DNA of 64,000 nucleotides from Diabrotica undecimpunctata. Its lineage: Eukaryota > Arthropoda > Insecta > Coleoptera > Chrysomelidae. The position numbers were made by a program, and so were the translations under genes. The notes beneath the pieces are model-generated. The model saw nothing but the letters and a program-made list of their open reading frames with translations, was not told the DNA's origin and made no database searches. Each line of letters opens with the position of its first letter. The stretch's first letter is position 1. The stretch is from positions 41,011,753 to 41,075,752 of the forward strand of contig NC_092804.1 in the NCBI RefSeq assembly GCF_040954645.1. The letters are read 5' to 3'. This document shows, one piece after another, positions 21,567 to 32,869 of this stretch.

Positions 21567-23019
21567 ATACGATTAGGGTTTATAGAAAATAATTTATAAG
21601 TTATATACTACATAATATTAGATATTTGGTTGTTTTAAATAAGTTATATACTAGAGAATTTAATAAAAATTATTTATGTGAGGGTATTTTTAAGAAATTA
21701 TCATATAATAATTGTAAAAAGTTGTATTTTAATGTTGTAAATATATTTAAGTGAGCCATGTGCATAGGCAACCAAAAATACTCTCGAAGTGACAGATAGA
21801 AATTAAGAATTATAGGGAATATAAAGTGGGGTTATAATAATATATTGTTTGAAATGTGTATTTTATTAAATTAGAGTGTTAGTTACTAATTTGAATGTTT
21901 ATTCTGATCTGAAAAGCCTAAATGTCAACAAAATTATCAACGGAACATTAACGAATTCTCCAGAGTGCAGAATGTGACCATTGTTTACGGTCGAACATTC
22001 TGGAATAATGATTATGTCGGTGGATGGAACAGATATTTTTTCGAGAACATCCATATCGAAGAAATAGAACGAAATTAGAACATGATCTCTTACCAGATGG
22101 TTCTAGAATATCCAAAAAGATATAAATACCCGTGATTTGGATTCAAGAGAGGAGTTTTTTAGTCAGAAGTCAGGCCAGTTCATTATGAAAGTTAGTAGAC
22201 ACATTTAGGGAAGTAAATTGTTCAGAATTTTCAAGAAGTCAGTCAGAAAAGTTTATTAAGAAATATGAAAGTTAGTTGGAGTCAGTGAATCAAGTACAAA
22301 TAGTCAAATTGTTTAATATAGTGAGTTAAATGAAGATTAAAAATTATGCCTATATTTAATGCACATTTATAATTATACACAAATAATTAGTGAAGATTAT
22401 AAAAGTATATTAGAAGAATATTGGATGGACATTGGAAGAAATTAAAATTATATTATGATTGGAGATTAGTATAAATCAACTTATAAGAATTGGATATTGG
22501 TATATTGAAAAGAAGAATAAATATAAATGCTGTTTGTTGGTTTGCTTGGTGGTGTATAAATGCTGGTGAAGAAAAATATATCTTAAATTGGTAGAAGCTG
22601 ATAATTGGGAAAAGTAATTTCACCAAAAACAAGGATAACCGAAGTACGAAGACATTCAGTGGTGATTAGAATCTATATAGTGGAAAACAGTTCATTTAGG
22701 CATTCAGTGAAAGAAAGGTACAAAATTTTGTTAATATAATTTAGTTAATGTCATAACAATTTCAATTTTGAAGATAGTTTGTTTAAATTTTACATTGTCT
22801 ATAGAATTTAATTAGTTTTATAAGAATATCAATTTAAAGATAGTTTATTTTAAATTTACATTGGCTAGGTTAGATATATATGTGTGTTTCATAATAGTTA
22901 TAATAAAGATAATTTAAAAAAGTACTTACAAACTAATTCTTTGAGAACCGCGATAAAAACCCTATATATATATAATTAAAAATACTCATTGCTCATCATT
23001 CAAACAAAAAACACATCAT

Positions 23020-23023
<4 letters not shown>
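21565..23023 (+). mobile_element. Candidate solo LTR (TG...CA) between (AT)n tracts
   Basis: The block starts TGATACGAT and ends ATCATAACA, whose complement is TGTTATGAT. That gives a weak terminal inverted repeat with the TG/CA ends of LTRs. AT dinucleotides flank both sides and could be the duplicated target. Inside are clustered heat-shock elements and a TATA box about 0.5 kb in, then a long non-coding stretch, which is the organisation of an LTR with U3, R and U5. No primer-binding site or coding region adjoins it. It could instead be an unrelated non-coding transcription unit. Confidence 0.35.
21993..22128 (+). promoter_or_regulatory. Heat-shock-type promoter cluster: HSEs plus TATA box
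   Basis: A perfect three-box heat-shock element (GAA-2-TTC-2-GAA) lies at 21993-22005. A two-box site (TTCtaGAA) at 22101-22108 is followed at 22121-22128 by TATAAATA. A further GAATTC-type pair is at 21953-21958. This arrangement is that of insect heat-shock promoters bound by HSF. Transcription would start near 22150 on the + strand. No protein-coding frame follows. Confidence 0.45.
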
Positions 23024-23095
<72 letters not shown>

Positions 23096-23104
23096 TGTTA
23101 TGAT
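23015..23104. repeat. (AT)n tract inside a 9-bp inverted repeat
   Basis: ATCATAACA at 23015-23023 and TGTTATGAT at 23096-23104 enclose about 72 bases of alternating AT, so the whole 90 bp can fold into one hairpin. Confidence 0.8.
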
Positions 23105-23105
23105 T

Positions 23106-23693
23106 CTAAAATAGATCAAGAATAAAATAAATTTTTGTATGCAAAATACCATGAGAAAGACCCTGTATAGGTTAAAAATTTGTAAATATAATTATTTATA
23201 ATTAAGAAGTGTTTGTAGAGAACAGTGGACTTAAACAGTGAATAGTTTCTAAGAACAATTTGTATAGGAAAAACATTTGGGGGTTATTTAGAACGTATTA
23301 AATTATACATGTTTTTGTATCAGATAAGAATTTCAAATGAATGTTTGTGTGTGAAAAATAATTATAAGTTGTTGTTTGTGAGTTAAGTTGGTAATAGCAG
23401 AATAATTGAAGCCGAATCGAGACCAGGTCGAGAATCCCAAACTCCTTGTGTCCGAAGAGACTCCTAACTCTGTAAATAAAGAAAGAAAATTTATATAAAA
23501 TTTGAACGAGATAACCAGTCGAGGCGGGAAAACCATTTGGCTGAAAGTGTTTTTTAAAAAAGGTCATAAATTGTGTATATAATATTTATTCTCCTTGTCT
23601 ATCCTAAAGAAAGCCAGCATCCAGAAAATACTCGAATTGAAAATAAAATATTTTTGTTTGTAGTAAAGAACCCTGAGAAATTTAATTTAATTT

Positions 23694-23769
<76 letters not shown>

Positions 23770-24640
23770 TTAAATGTTTCAAATAAAGATTAACATCTCT
23801 CTCGATTTGCGGGAGTTCATGAACGTATTTAAATATAACAACAGCAAATGTAGCAACAATAATAGTTTGGGTAAAAAATTTTGTAGGTTGTACTTGAAAG
23901 ATGTCTTCTTCGACTATAGCAACCACAAAAGTATTGATAATGGCGGAGCAGCCTCCATTTCTACTGGATAAAACGACTCTATTTAGACTATAATGACAGA
24001 CAAGCCTCTACCTCTACTAGATGAAACGACTATCTCTTAGTAACTTAATGATGACGGGGCAGTCTCTCACTCTCTTACCTCCACCTTTAACTAAGACACA
24101 AATGTCTTACTTGGTCGATGAAACCCGTCTCTTCGAGCGTGAACTGGCAGTTGGTTCAAGAGTTGTCTTCCTACAAAGATTGCAAGCAATCTGCAATTTT
24201 AACGAAATCCACTAATTTCTGTATACTTCATTGTTAACAACAATGTATGAATAAACAGTGCAATTTATTGCAACATTGTATAACAACCGTTTACTTGTTT
24301 GATAGTGGCTGTGTTTTTGTACGCGAATTCCTGGCTAACTATACAAGGAGAATCAAAACTAGCAAACATTTTCTTAATGTTTTAATAATGTTCACAGTTG
24401 CGAAACTGCAACAGAACTCTTTGTTACTTCAGAGTGGTTTCCATGTTTTATTTGACGAATAATAATAAACAATTTACAACTGGGTGATAACTAATGAATA
24501 ACGACCACTTTATATGTGACATAGCAAAAGTTTCTTTTTATTATTTTTTAATCTGGATTCTCAGTTCAGTAATTTTTTATTAGACTCACGTCAATTTTGA
24601 ATATGTATTATCAAGAAAATCATGATATTAATTGGTTTTT
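23106..24640. other. Non-coding, with a long (AT)n tract
   Basis: An AT microsatellite lies at 23696-23766; the open frames over it encode only Tyr-Ile repeats and are artefacts. The short frames at 24021 and 24247 resemble nothing known. Confidence 0.5.
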
Positions 24641-24659
24641 CATACTTTGGCGGGTAATA

Positions 24660-24906
24660 ATTACTATTTAAATGGGAATAAGCCACAATTAAAGGTTAAA
24701 TTACGTTTATTGACGTTTCAATTTTCACTTCGGAAATCGTTCTCAAAATACCAGCATTAGTAAATTCTAATGTTTGTTTTTTGACAACGATTTCCAAAGT
24801 TGAAATTGAAACGTCAATAAACGTAATTTAACCTTTAATTGTGGCTTATTCCCATTTAAATAGTAATTACTTTAAAATGCTACAAGAAAATAGCTTCAGA
24901 ACAATA
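24660..24906 (+). mobile_element. Foldback element with 13-bp target duplication
   Basis: The arms (left about 24658-24745, right about 24780-24869) are near-perfect inverted copies carrying AATAAGCCACAATTAAAGG and ACGTTTATTGACGTTTCAAT. A one-sided 37-base tail ends AGCTTCAGAACAATA. The direct repeat TTGGCGGGTAATA lies at 24647-24659 and 24907-24919. Single-arm relatives sit at 14254-14360 and 32303-32425. The long target duplication and asymmetric tail suggest mobilisation by a retroelement, possibly Penelope-like, rather than a cut-and-paste transposase. Confidence 0.75.
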
Positions 24907-24919
24907 TTGGCGGGTAATA

Positions 24920-25800
24920 TATTCCGCTAATATTAAAAACTATTTTAAATCCAATATAAATGTCTTTACATTTCAGTTGAAAATTTAATTTAAACGAATA
25001 AAATAAAAATATACCAAGTCTAAAGTTCCTCTTATAGAATCTGAGCTACTCTTCAATGTTTCAGATATCATATCAAGGTAAATTAATCTTGAAAACAACA
25101 AGGAAACAGGAAATATATCCTTACATTTTCTATTCTCTTTACAGTTATCTGAAACATAATATCTTAGTACAGAGTAAGTAATTTTTTGATTGAAAATGAG
25201 AATTTTGTCTGCTGTTATTGCTTTAGCGATATTTCCGAGTTTATAGCATTAGTTGCTACCCAGAGTTCATCGCTTTGAAAAAGTACAATGCGAAATAATA
25301 TACATAATTTTATTTGTATTCTATTATTAAATGTTATGAATTTTAATTCCAGACAAGCAAAAATTAGCATAAACGTAATTTACAATTTACATATAAAAAA
25401 ATTAAAAGGAAATATCTGAAAAGAAGAATAGAAAATGAAGAAAACGATTGTATCAGGCTTAGAGAAATACAAACTGGTTGTAACTTAAAGAATATATATC
25501 AAAAAGGACCAAACTGCTATTTTTTTAAAAGTGAATTATTGACGTAGAAACGTTCAGAAAAAAATAACGCTTGTCGTCCTTATAACTGACATAAACCTAC
25601 CCATTTTTCGAAGCAAGATAAATTATTACTGTGCAACTTTCTGTATTCGGTTGGGGAAATTGTCAAGAAAGTTTGTGAGGAACACTCATGGTGGCAAAAT
25701 AAAAATTACATTTTCTGCAGAAGGAAAATGCATTTCCAAAGTACTAGAAAATGAAAAATTTGCAGCTCAAAAAATATCGATAGGAATGAGTTCAATTTTG
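24920..25800. other. AT-rich, no gene seen
   Basis: No frame, repeat or splice-supported exon is recognised. Confidence 0.5.
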
Positions 25801-25829
25801 TTACTTGAGGTTTTCAGTCTTTAGGGTTT

Positions 25830-26150
25830 TAAATCACTCTAAAATCATTACTCGGGGATTTTCTAGGTCTCTGAACATGAATATGATAACAGCGATGGTC
25901 CTCAAGCTACCTGGTGCTCAGGGTGGACCTTGCCTCCTGGAGTTTTATGTTATTTTCATTCAAAATTATTTTAAAGTTATTATTCGGGGGTTTTTGGGGT
26001 TGGTAAACACGAATGTTACGACTGCGATGGTCTTCAAGATATCTGGTGAGCAGGGTAATCTCGTTTCCTAGACTTTCATCTTAATGACATTCTAAATCTG
26101 TTGACAGGTATTATTCGGGTGTATGCGGGTCACGGAAGTCAAATATTTCG
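25830..26150 (+). repeat. Degenerate repeat units with CGGGG-TTTT-GG-CT-TGAACA core
   Basis: Units at about 25848-25960, 25975-26075 and 26105-26150 share ATTATTCGGGG, GATGGTC-TCAAG and CTGGTG-(C/G)AGGGT. Two or three more units occur at 27770-27860 and 27895-27955, and inverted ones at about 26755-26830 and 26880-26935. It is a diverged, partly tandem, partly inverted repeat family of roughly 140 bp; the 88- and 91-codon frames across it encode only the repeat. Confidence 0.55.
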
Positions 26151-27029
26151 TTTATAAATGACCTCAAAATACCTCATACAACTTTATATAAAACTTCAAA
26201 AATTATCCAAAACATTATTTTTTAAATTTAGCGCTTTTATGTAGTTGGTAGCGCTTTTATGTAGTTGTTACCACTAATGAAGTGTTAGGTGATATATATT
26301 ATAATCTTTCCTGTAGCAACTGACGCATTTTACTTTCACATGTGCTCTTATACTTAGTCTGTCACACGTACTAGCACACAGATATCCCCCAAGTTACAGA
26401 GTTAAAGTACGTTTTTGCTCCTCGGTATATTGCAAATTATTACGAAAATCACTCTTTTTATATTAAAATGCGGATATAGAAAGAATTGCCTGGTTTGCAA
26501 TTTGACACGTTAAAATTGGGCTATGTGAAAATGGTACGAATATGGAAAACTATAAAGAAAATCAATTATCTGATGCAGAAGAAGAAAAAGAGTAAGAAAT
26601 CAATTTGAATGGTACGATTATTTAATAACCATCTTTTTTATTTAATAAAAAAAAATTTGTATTTATATTCAAGAAATCATATTTGAACTATTTTGATACC
26701 ACACTTTCATGAAAATCTTTAAAAAAAATAATAAATTAACAAAAAACTTCAGAAGACGACATCCACGCTGGGCACCAGATACCTTCAAAAATGTGGTCGT
26801 AATATTCGTGTTCAATAACTCAAAGAACAAACATCCCAAGTAATGACTTTTGACTGATTTTTAATTATAATAACAAAACTTCAGAAGACGAGGTTTAACC
26901 TGGGCATTAAGTAGCTCGAGGATCATCGCCATCATAAGATCATCGCCAACGGTAGATCTGAAATGGGGCAGCAGAAATAACAGCCTACAGGAAACTTAAG
27001 ACACGAGAAGACAGAACAAGTCTGCGGTA

Positions 27030-27290
27030 AGTGACATGCGCCTATAGGTGTGTGTCTGCGGCAGCCTTGTGGGCCATCACTGGATGTGTTCCGTTGCATG
27101 TGTTGGTAGTGGAAAAGAAAGTGCTATACAAGAGAAGGAACCTAAGCCCTACTATGGCCGAAGAGCAGACATTAAAGGGAAAGGCCAATTGAAAAATGAC
27201 AATAAGAATGGAGCAACACGGGGAATGTGGCAGAGTCGACAAAGATGCTGATCCCGAACATATTGAGAGTCACTGATATTTTGATTTAAC
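27030..27290 (+). pseudogene. R1-clade non-LTR retrotransposon fragment (end of RT)
   Basis: Frames read VSAAALWAITGCVPLHVLVVE, a landmark of the region after the RT of R1-like elements. A basic linker and then KMLIPNI follow, the latter also found at 52.55 kb where the next segment of the same family continues. It is broken by frameshifts and truncated at both sides. Confidence 0.6.
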
Positions 27291-27679
27291 AACGCTCTCC
27301 GGCCTAACGGTGATGAAGACTAATTAAGTTGTGGAGCTGATCCATCAGACACATTCTTGGCGTTAATTTAACAACGAAGTTTTTCACATATACTATACGT
27401 ATCAACTCGTGGTCTGTGAAAAGACAGGCTACGAAAATCCTTGGTGAACTCAGACCTATAAAATATTAGATCAAATCTGGGCTAACTACTGTTACGACCT
27501 CCAGGTCGTACTCCTTTACGGATTTAGCTCTTAAATAATGACCAACATCCCTTGGGATAACGTTTCTGCTTACTGTCAAGTGAGCCACTGCCTTAAGGTG
27601 TTCTCTTTCTTATTTTCTTCCATTTTAATACACTAAAATTAATAATTATCAGTCATAACGAAAGCCATACAGCTCATAT

Positions 27680-27955
27680 ATGCAATTGTCTCGAAATAGT
27701 GACATTAACGAACTTTCTAAAGAAAATGGTACCGTAAATACAGCGACTAACAACTATGAGTTTAATTTTGTTACTCTGGGGATTTTGAAGCTGCTGAACA
27801 TGAATATAATAGTCCTTGAGCTACCTTTTGTGCAGGGTAAAACTCGTCTCCTAAAATTTGTTAATTTAGCTCAAAATCAGTCGATAGTCATAACTCGTGG
27901 GTTTTCGACATCGCTAAATTCAAATATGATAACGACGATGGTCCTTAAGCTGTAG
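27680..27955 (+). repeat. Further units of the 25.8-kb degenerate repeat
   Basis: The 91-codon open stretch has two repeat-derived segments, NMNIIVLELP and NSNMITTMVLKL, matching MNMITAMVLKLPGAQGG at 25.9 kb. It is not considered a gene. Confidence 0.5.
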
Positions 27956-27959
27956 AGGA

Positions 27960-29740
27960 CGATCGACTGCACAATACCAATGATTGCGTTAAGACTGCGG
28001 TAGAGAAAGCAACTCTAAACTACTACATTACTTTTTTCTAGTTTGATAATGACAACTTAAATAAAAGATAAGGCTCTAGATCTTACGTAGAGTTCAGAGG
28101 ATGCTAAGAATCGGAAGAAATTGAAAAATTGGAACGTGGAACATAAAACGTATTTTTCAAGCTGATAAATTACATTACAAACTAGCCAGACTGATACTCT
28201 ATATTCTCAGAATTAGTGAGGTTAGAGTTGGGTGATGGTAAACGACCCACGAGTAATGAGCTCCTATACTTCTCTGGAAGTGACAATCAGCAGACCAATC
28301 CAAACTTTGTCAGAATTTTGGTGAATAAAATTACCAATATATTATGAAATGTCTCAGAAGTGGATTGATTTGGGTATAGCGAATTATAATACCAAATAAA
28401 TTGACTTTAAAAACAGCTTTATAGAGCGGAAAATGTAATACACTAGAGGGTGTTGTTTTTAAAGTAAGCAACTTATAAATGATTTAAATTGTGCATGTTA
28501 GTGGTTAAGTTTAAAATACCCTGTGTGACATATCAATGAGTTGTATAGATGAAGTTAACGAGTAAGCTCTTGTTGTTTATTGGTTAAAATTACACGTCAC
28601 TATCCTCATTATTAATGGAGATAACGTTATTCAATAGAGACTAAGATTTTTTCAAAATTTTGAATTAAATTAAATTGTCTCGAAATTACTTCATTTTTGA
28701 TATAGGACATTGTGCACTTTTACCTAAAATCTCATTCAGAAATAAAATATTAGGTTCTGTTTAAAAAAAAAAGTTGACGGCTACTTCTGGTATAACCTGA
28801 AGTGCCACATTCAGGACAACATTATATTTTAACTCAACGTCATCCAAAACCTACAGTTCCGTAATTTTAAATTTTTAAAATAATGTAATTCTGTATCCGC
28901 CATAATTCTTAATCAAAACTTTTGGCACCACACCCTGTATATAATATTTATTCACATTAAACATCAATACGTGACTTTACAATTTGTGTTAGTCACAGTA
29001 GCAATAGATAGTAATAATTTAGGAGATTATCTTGATTTTACAACAATTACAAAGACCAAAAACAAACACAAGTACATATCTCATTAATAAACTATATGCT
29101 AAATACATAATATGTCTTTACCATATATATAGTGCCATATAAACTAATTGCCAAAACTAGTTTATTACAATATACAGTAACGGCAAAGGATATATAGTGA
29201 CCAAACAGGTAAATAAATATAATCTAAAAGCATATACTGGCAAAGATAAAAAATAAAATGTTATAGATTGATTCACTGTTAGTCCATTGGAATGTTACAT
29301 TTTTAGGCTTAAGCGCGCATTTTTATATAACGTAATTTTAGTTTTTTATGTGTTTGGAGGGTAAGAATAAGCTTTAATTCAAGTTTGTGGGGTTGCCATC
29401 CTTGTCCCCGGCCACCAGAAGCAACCCGGATACAAAGGGTTTTCACGCTGTATCTCGTAAACTGGCAATCCTACAGAAAATTATATCCAACATTATTTCT
29501 AGCAAATTAAATTATCTACAACTTTATTTATATTACTTTTTATTGTAAAATGGAAAATAAAAAAATTATAAACAAAAATAATTAAAAATTTCTGAACAAA
29601 GTTTTTAAATTTAAAAATTATCTTTTAAACTTAAAAACAAACATGAGGTCTCCGTATTTTATAAACCTACCCATGACACAAATATACACAAGTCATCATA
29701 CCATCCTACACAACTTAAATTGGCTGCTGCCTACCGTAGC
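27960..29740. other. No gene supported
   Basis: AT-rich. A short GC-rich patch at 29384-29470 encodes, on the minus strand, NPLYPGCFWWPGTRMATPQT then a stop. Its origin is unknown, and the acceptor-like AG before it is weak. Confidence 0.4.
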
Positions 29741-29744
29741 ATGG

Positions 29745-30388
29745 TTATAGATTAATAGAAATTCCCATGACAAAAAAATAACTTCGAGATCTGAATATCA
29801 TTAAGCAAATACCAGTAAACAATAGGTACAACGGACACACAATAAATAAAATTTTAAATAAAAAACTACATAAGAAAGCCCTGAAATTAGTATATCCACC
29901 ACCAGAGAAAAATCCCAGTATCTTCTGCACGATTACATATACAGGTAAGATATAAAATAGCCAAACACATAAAAAAGAAAGGAATAACACCAGCTTTTAA
30001 AACAAACTACAACTGAGACAACAAGAACCACAAGAGCCAAAAGAAAAAGCAATTACACAGCGGTGTATAAAAACTTAATTGTGGCGACTGCCCAAAAACT
30101 TACGTCGGTCAAACTGGTAGAACTTTTATCAAATGTATAGCAGAACATAAAAGGGCTTTCCAAAATAGAAAAACAGACTCTACGTACGCACTTCACCTTC
30201 TTGATCATAATCATTCTTTTATTGGCGAATTTCAAATTCTTCACATTCAAAATTTAGGCCTTAAGCTATTTTTATTGGAATCTATGGAAATCAACAAATT
30301 AAAAAATACACACATAATTATAAATGCCAACTTGAGACAAATAGTTTTCCTGGCTTCAACTTATTCGATTAAAGACTATAAAGTGTAA
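29745..30388 (+). pseudogene. Penelope-like element (PLE) remnant, end of RT and GIY-YIG domain
   Basis: Decayed frames read ALKLVYPPPEKN in the RT-endonuclease linker, then GDCPKTYVGQTGRTF, AEHKRAFQNRKTDSTYALH and LKLFLLESMEINKLKN up to TAA at 30386-30388. The GIY-YIG endonuclease downstream of RT defines PLEs. This family differs from the PLE at 46.5-49.7 kb. A copy of its GIY-YIG part lies at 53.6-53.8 kb. Frameshifts and stops upstream of 30060 make it non-functional. Confidence 0.75.
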
Positions 30389-30484
30389 ACACATACTAAA
30401 AAAAATCTCAAAAAGAGGTTTAAATCTTTGTATGTAGGTATATTTAAAAATGCCTTAAAAGGGCTACATAAAAAAAACAAACGT

Positions 30485-30510
30485 TTTCGGTATAATAATT
30501 CCATCATCAG
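30485..30510 (-). ncRNA. Hammerhead-ribozyme-like core near PLE remnant
   Basis: On the minus strand CTGATGA is followed by a short imperfect stem (GGAATTATTATACC) and GAAA, the two conserved blocks of a hammerhead ribozyme. Stem II has a mismatch and stems I and III were not modelled. PLE terminal repeats are known to carry such motifs. Orientation is opposite to the neighbouring PLE coding strand. Confidence 0.35.
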
Positions 30511-30529
30511 GTTAAAAGCAGGTTAACAT

Positions 30530-32300
30530 GCCTGAGCCACCAAAATATTAGGGTAAAACCCTTTACAAAAATTGAAGTTCCAAAAAATGTACATGTTGTT
30601 ATTAAAAATGAATGATGTTTAATATTTTATTAGATTTAACTTCAGGTAACATATAACCATGCCTCACGTGAGCACCAGCGTCCGGAGGGTAAACCTCTTC
30701 AAACGGACTTCATCTGGTAACTGATTGACAAGATACCTCAGTTACATAATAAACTAAGAGTTTTTCAAATAATTCGAATAAATCTAGTAAATAGGCAAAA
30801 AAAAGTAATCTTATTTTTATAACAGATCACACAAAAATATCTATTAAATAGTAAGCGAGGTATAAAGAAAGTTAACTTTACTTTTGCTTTAATTAAATAC
30901 CAATGGCCAGCTTGCAGAAATTCTCTAAATCAAGTATATTTCTTCTACTTTTCAGTTAAAAATACTTTTTATCTTTGTTCTGTAAACTGCAATTCAAACC
31001 ATAGCATTCTCGTTGAATCGGCGTTATTTTTTATCAAAAGATGTCCTCAAAGATGCAAAGAGATAAGTCCTAAGCGATGATCGGTAATGCCAACCGGTGT
31101 TTAAACTCCAACGATTTTGCGTTTGATTACTGAACTTCAATTCAAACAAAATAATCCGAGGATGGAGATATTCGAAAGTGAGGGAGACTTGAATCGTCCG
31201 CTTCGATTACAGCTTTCATCCCAATATAGAGATGGCAGATGCTTGGTTCTGAAAATGGTGTAAGACAATACGAATTATTTTTAAATTAGTAAATATTATT
31301 ATTAAAACAATACTAAACCATACCAATGTTATATCGAAAAAAAGCCATACAAACTTATTGGAGAATAAATTTTTACGATATTTTTTAAAATTCTTTTAAA
31401 TGCTGCAATATTTTTTAATATTTTATAATTTATATTTAATATTATAGTTATTAAAATTAATTCCTATATTTTTTTAATTTTATAAAACATAAATAAGATG
31501 TAATTGGATTAAACGTCAACACCCAATTTAAATGTAGTTAATGGATAATAACCAATTTTCTATAAAAATTATCACGTAAAGGTTTAATTCCTTTAATAGT
31601 TTAAAAATAGTATAAATTAAAGATCTATTGCAGGCATTGTTTTTTAATCAATGAAGTATTTATTTTATCAGATACAGATTATTTGAAATTAAACAATTTT
31701 TATTATACCTATTTATAGGTATAATAATATATATATATATACTGTTCGTTGCAATATATTATATTATAAATACTGATACATTTTATCAAAATTACGGCAA
31801 TCCCACAAAGTAAAAAAAATACATATAAGTAGTATTGTTATTGTAGGATCGTTTTAGCCTGTCGCATAAGTAATAAAATTATCTGTTCAGATTTGCCTCA
31901 GGTAGTCAGCGGTTCTCAAATTAAAAATGTACGGTTTTCTTAATTTGATAATACGACATTAGGGATTTTTTTAATAAAATAACTTTGTATTATGTTTTAT
32001 AAAAATTGAATATCATAATGTAAATTGATAAACATTGAGTATGAAATATACAGGGTCATTCACGCAACATGTTGGTTAAAAGTTTTCAATGTTCTGGTCG
32101 TCACTGGTTTCTGCAAACTTGGAATAATGGGTTATGCAAAGCATTCTTCATTTTTTAAATATTTGCATTCTTCTAGCACTTTCGGTTGTACCGGAAGTCG
32201 CCATTAAGTTAATTTTTCATATTACACATGCAACTTCAAAAATTAATATTGTGGTTAATATTTATGCTGAAAAAACAAAAATTCTTTTTTGTGCTATTCT
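30530..32300. other. Mostly featureless; one candidate exon at 31162-31260
   Basis: A 10-bp-arm hairpin (ATTATACCTA/TAGGTATAAT) lies near 31702-31727. A higher-GC island at 30960-31260 includes a short + strand frame with ATG at 31162 (33 codons, begins MEIFESEGD) in good Kozak context. It runs to TAA at 31261, with a gtgtaa donor-like site at 31257. On the minus strand a tidy acceptor (cattttcag) precedes the same island. Neither reading is proven. Confidence 0.25.
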
Positions 32301-32302
32301 AT

Positions 32303-32425
32303 GAGAACGATTTCTGAAGGGGAAATTGAAACGTCAATAAACGTATTTTAACCTTTAATCGTTGCTTATTCCCATTTAAATAGTAATTAATTTAAAATGC
32401 CACAAGAAAATAGCTTCAGAACAAT
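32303..32425 (+). repeat. Single-arm fragment of the 24.66-kb foldback family
   Basis: It carries the right-arm sequence (GAAACGTCAATAAACGTA, GGCTTATTCC equivalent) and the same tail ending AGCTTCAGAACAAT. Confidence 0.7.
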
Positions 32426-32439
32426 CTCTGAATATATAC

Positions 32440-32560
32440 ACGAGAGGGCGGGGCCTCGGTGGCACCGCGCGTCGGTCATTGGCCGATGAGTCCGGTCAAT
32501 GGAGAGCCTTGACTCCGCAGACCGTTTACTATTTTTGCAAATATAACAACTAAAATTATC
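32440..32560 (+). other. Isolated GC-rich patch with promoter-like motifs
   Basis: GGGCGGGGC, two ATTGG (inverted CCAAT) boxes and several CG dinucleotides lie just after the foldback fragment in otherwise AT-rich DNA. Function unknown. Confidence 0.2.
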
Positions 32561-32869
32561 CAGTTATGCGACCGCAAGGAATGGATGCACTCCTCGAGAC
32601 AATTTTATTTGAAATAAAATTATAAAAGTTTTTTCAATAAATTATCATCACAAAACATTCAATTTGCGTTGTTTCACGGTTTATAAAAAAATTGTTTTGG
32701 TAGCGCTGATTTATCCTCAAGTACTACAGCCGACCAGTAGGAGGTTCGGTACCACAAAGCAGGTAGAAAAGGGAAAGCATAATAGAGTGGGTGTAACTAG
32801 AGTCATAAATTATTTTTCGGGCGTTAATCCGAAATACGACAGGGTAACTTCACTATATATTAAAATATA

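Noticed and set aside
23687..23926. Tyr-Ile repeat proteins over AT tracts (also at 35972-36223 and 49595-49813)
   Set aside because: Translations of (AT)n microsatellites with no supporting signals.
32480..32505. GCCGATGAGTCCGGTC resembling a hammerhead CUGAUGAGUCC block
   Set aside because: The first core base is wrong and no GAAA block follows at the required distance.
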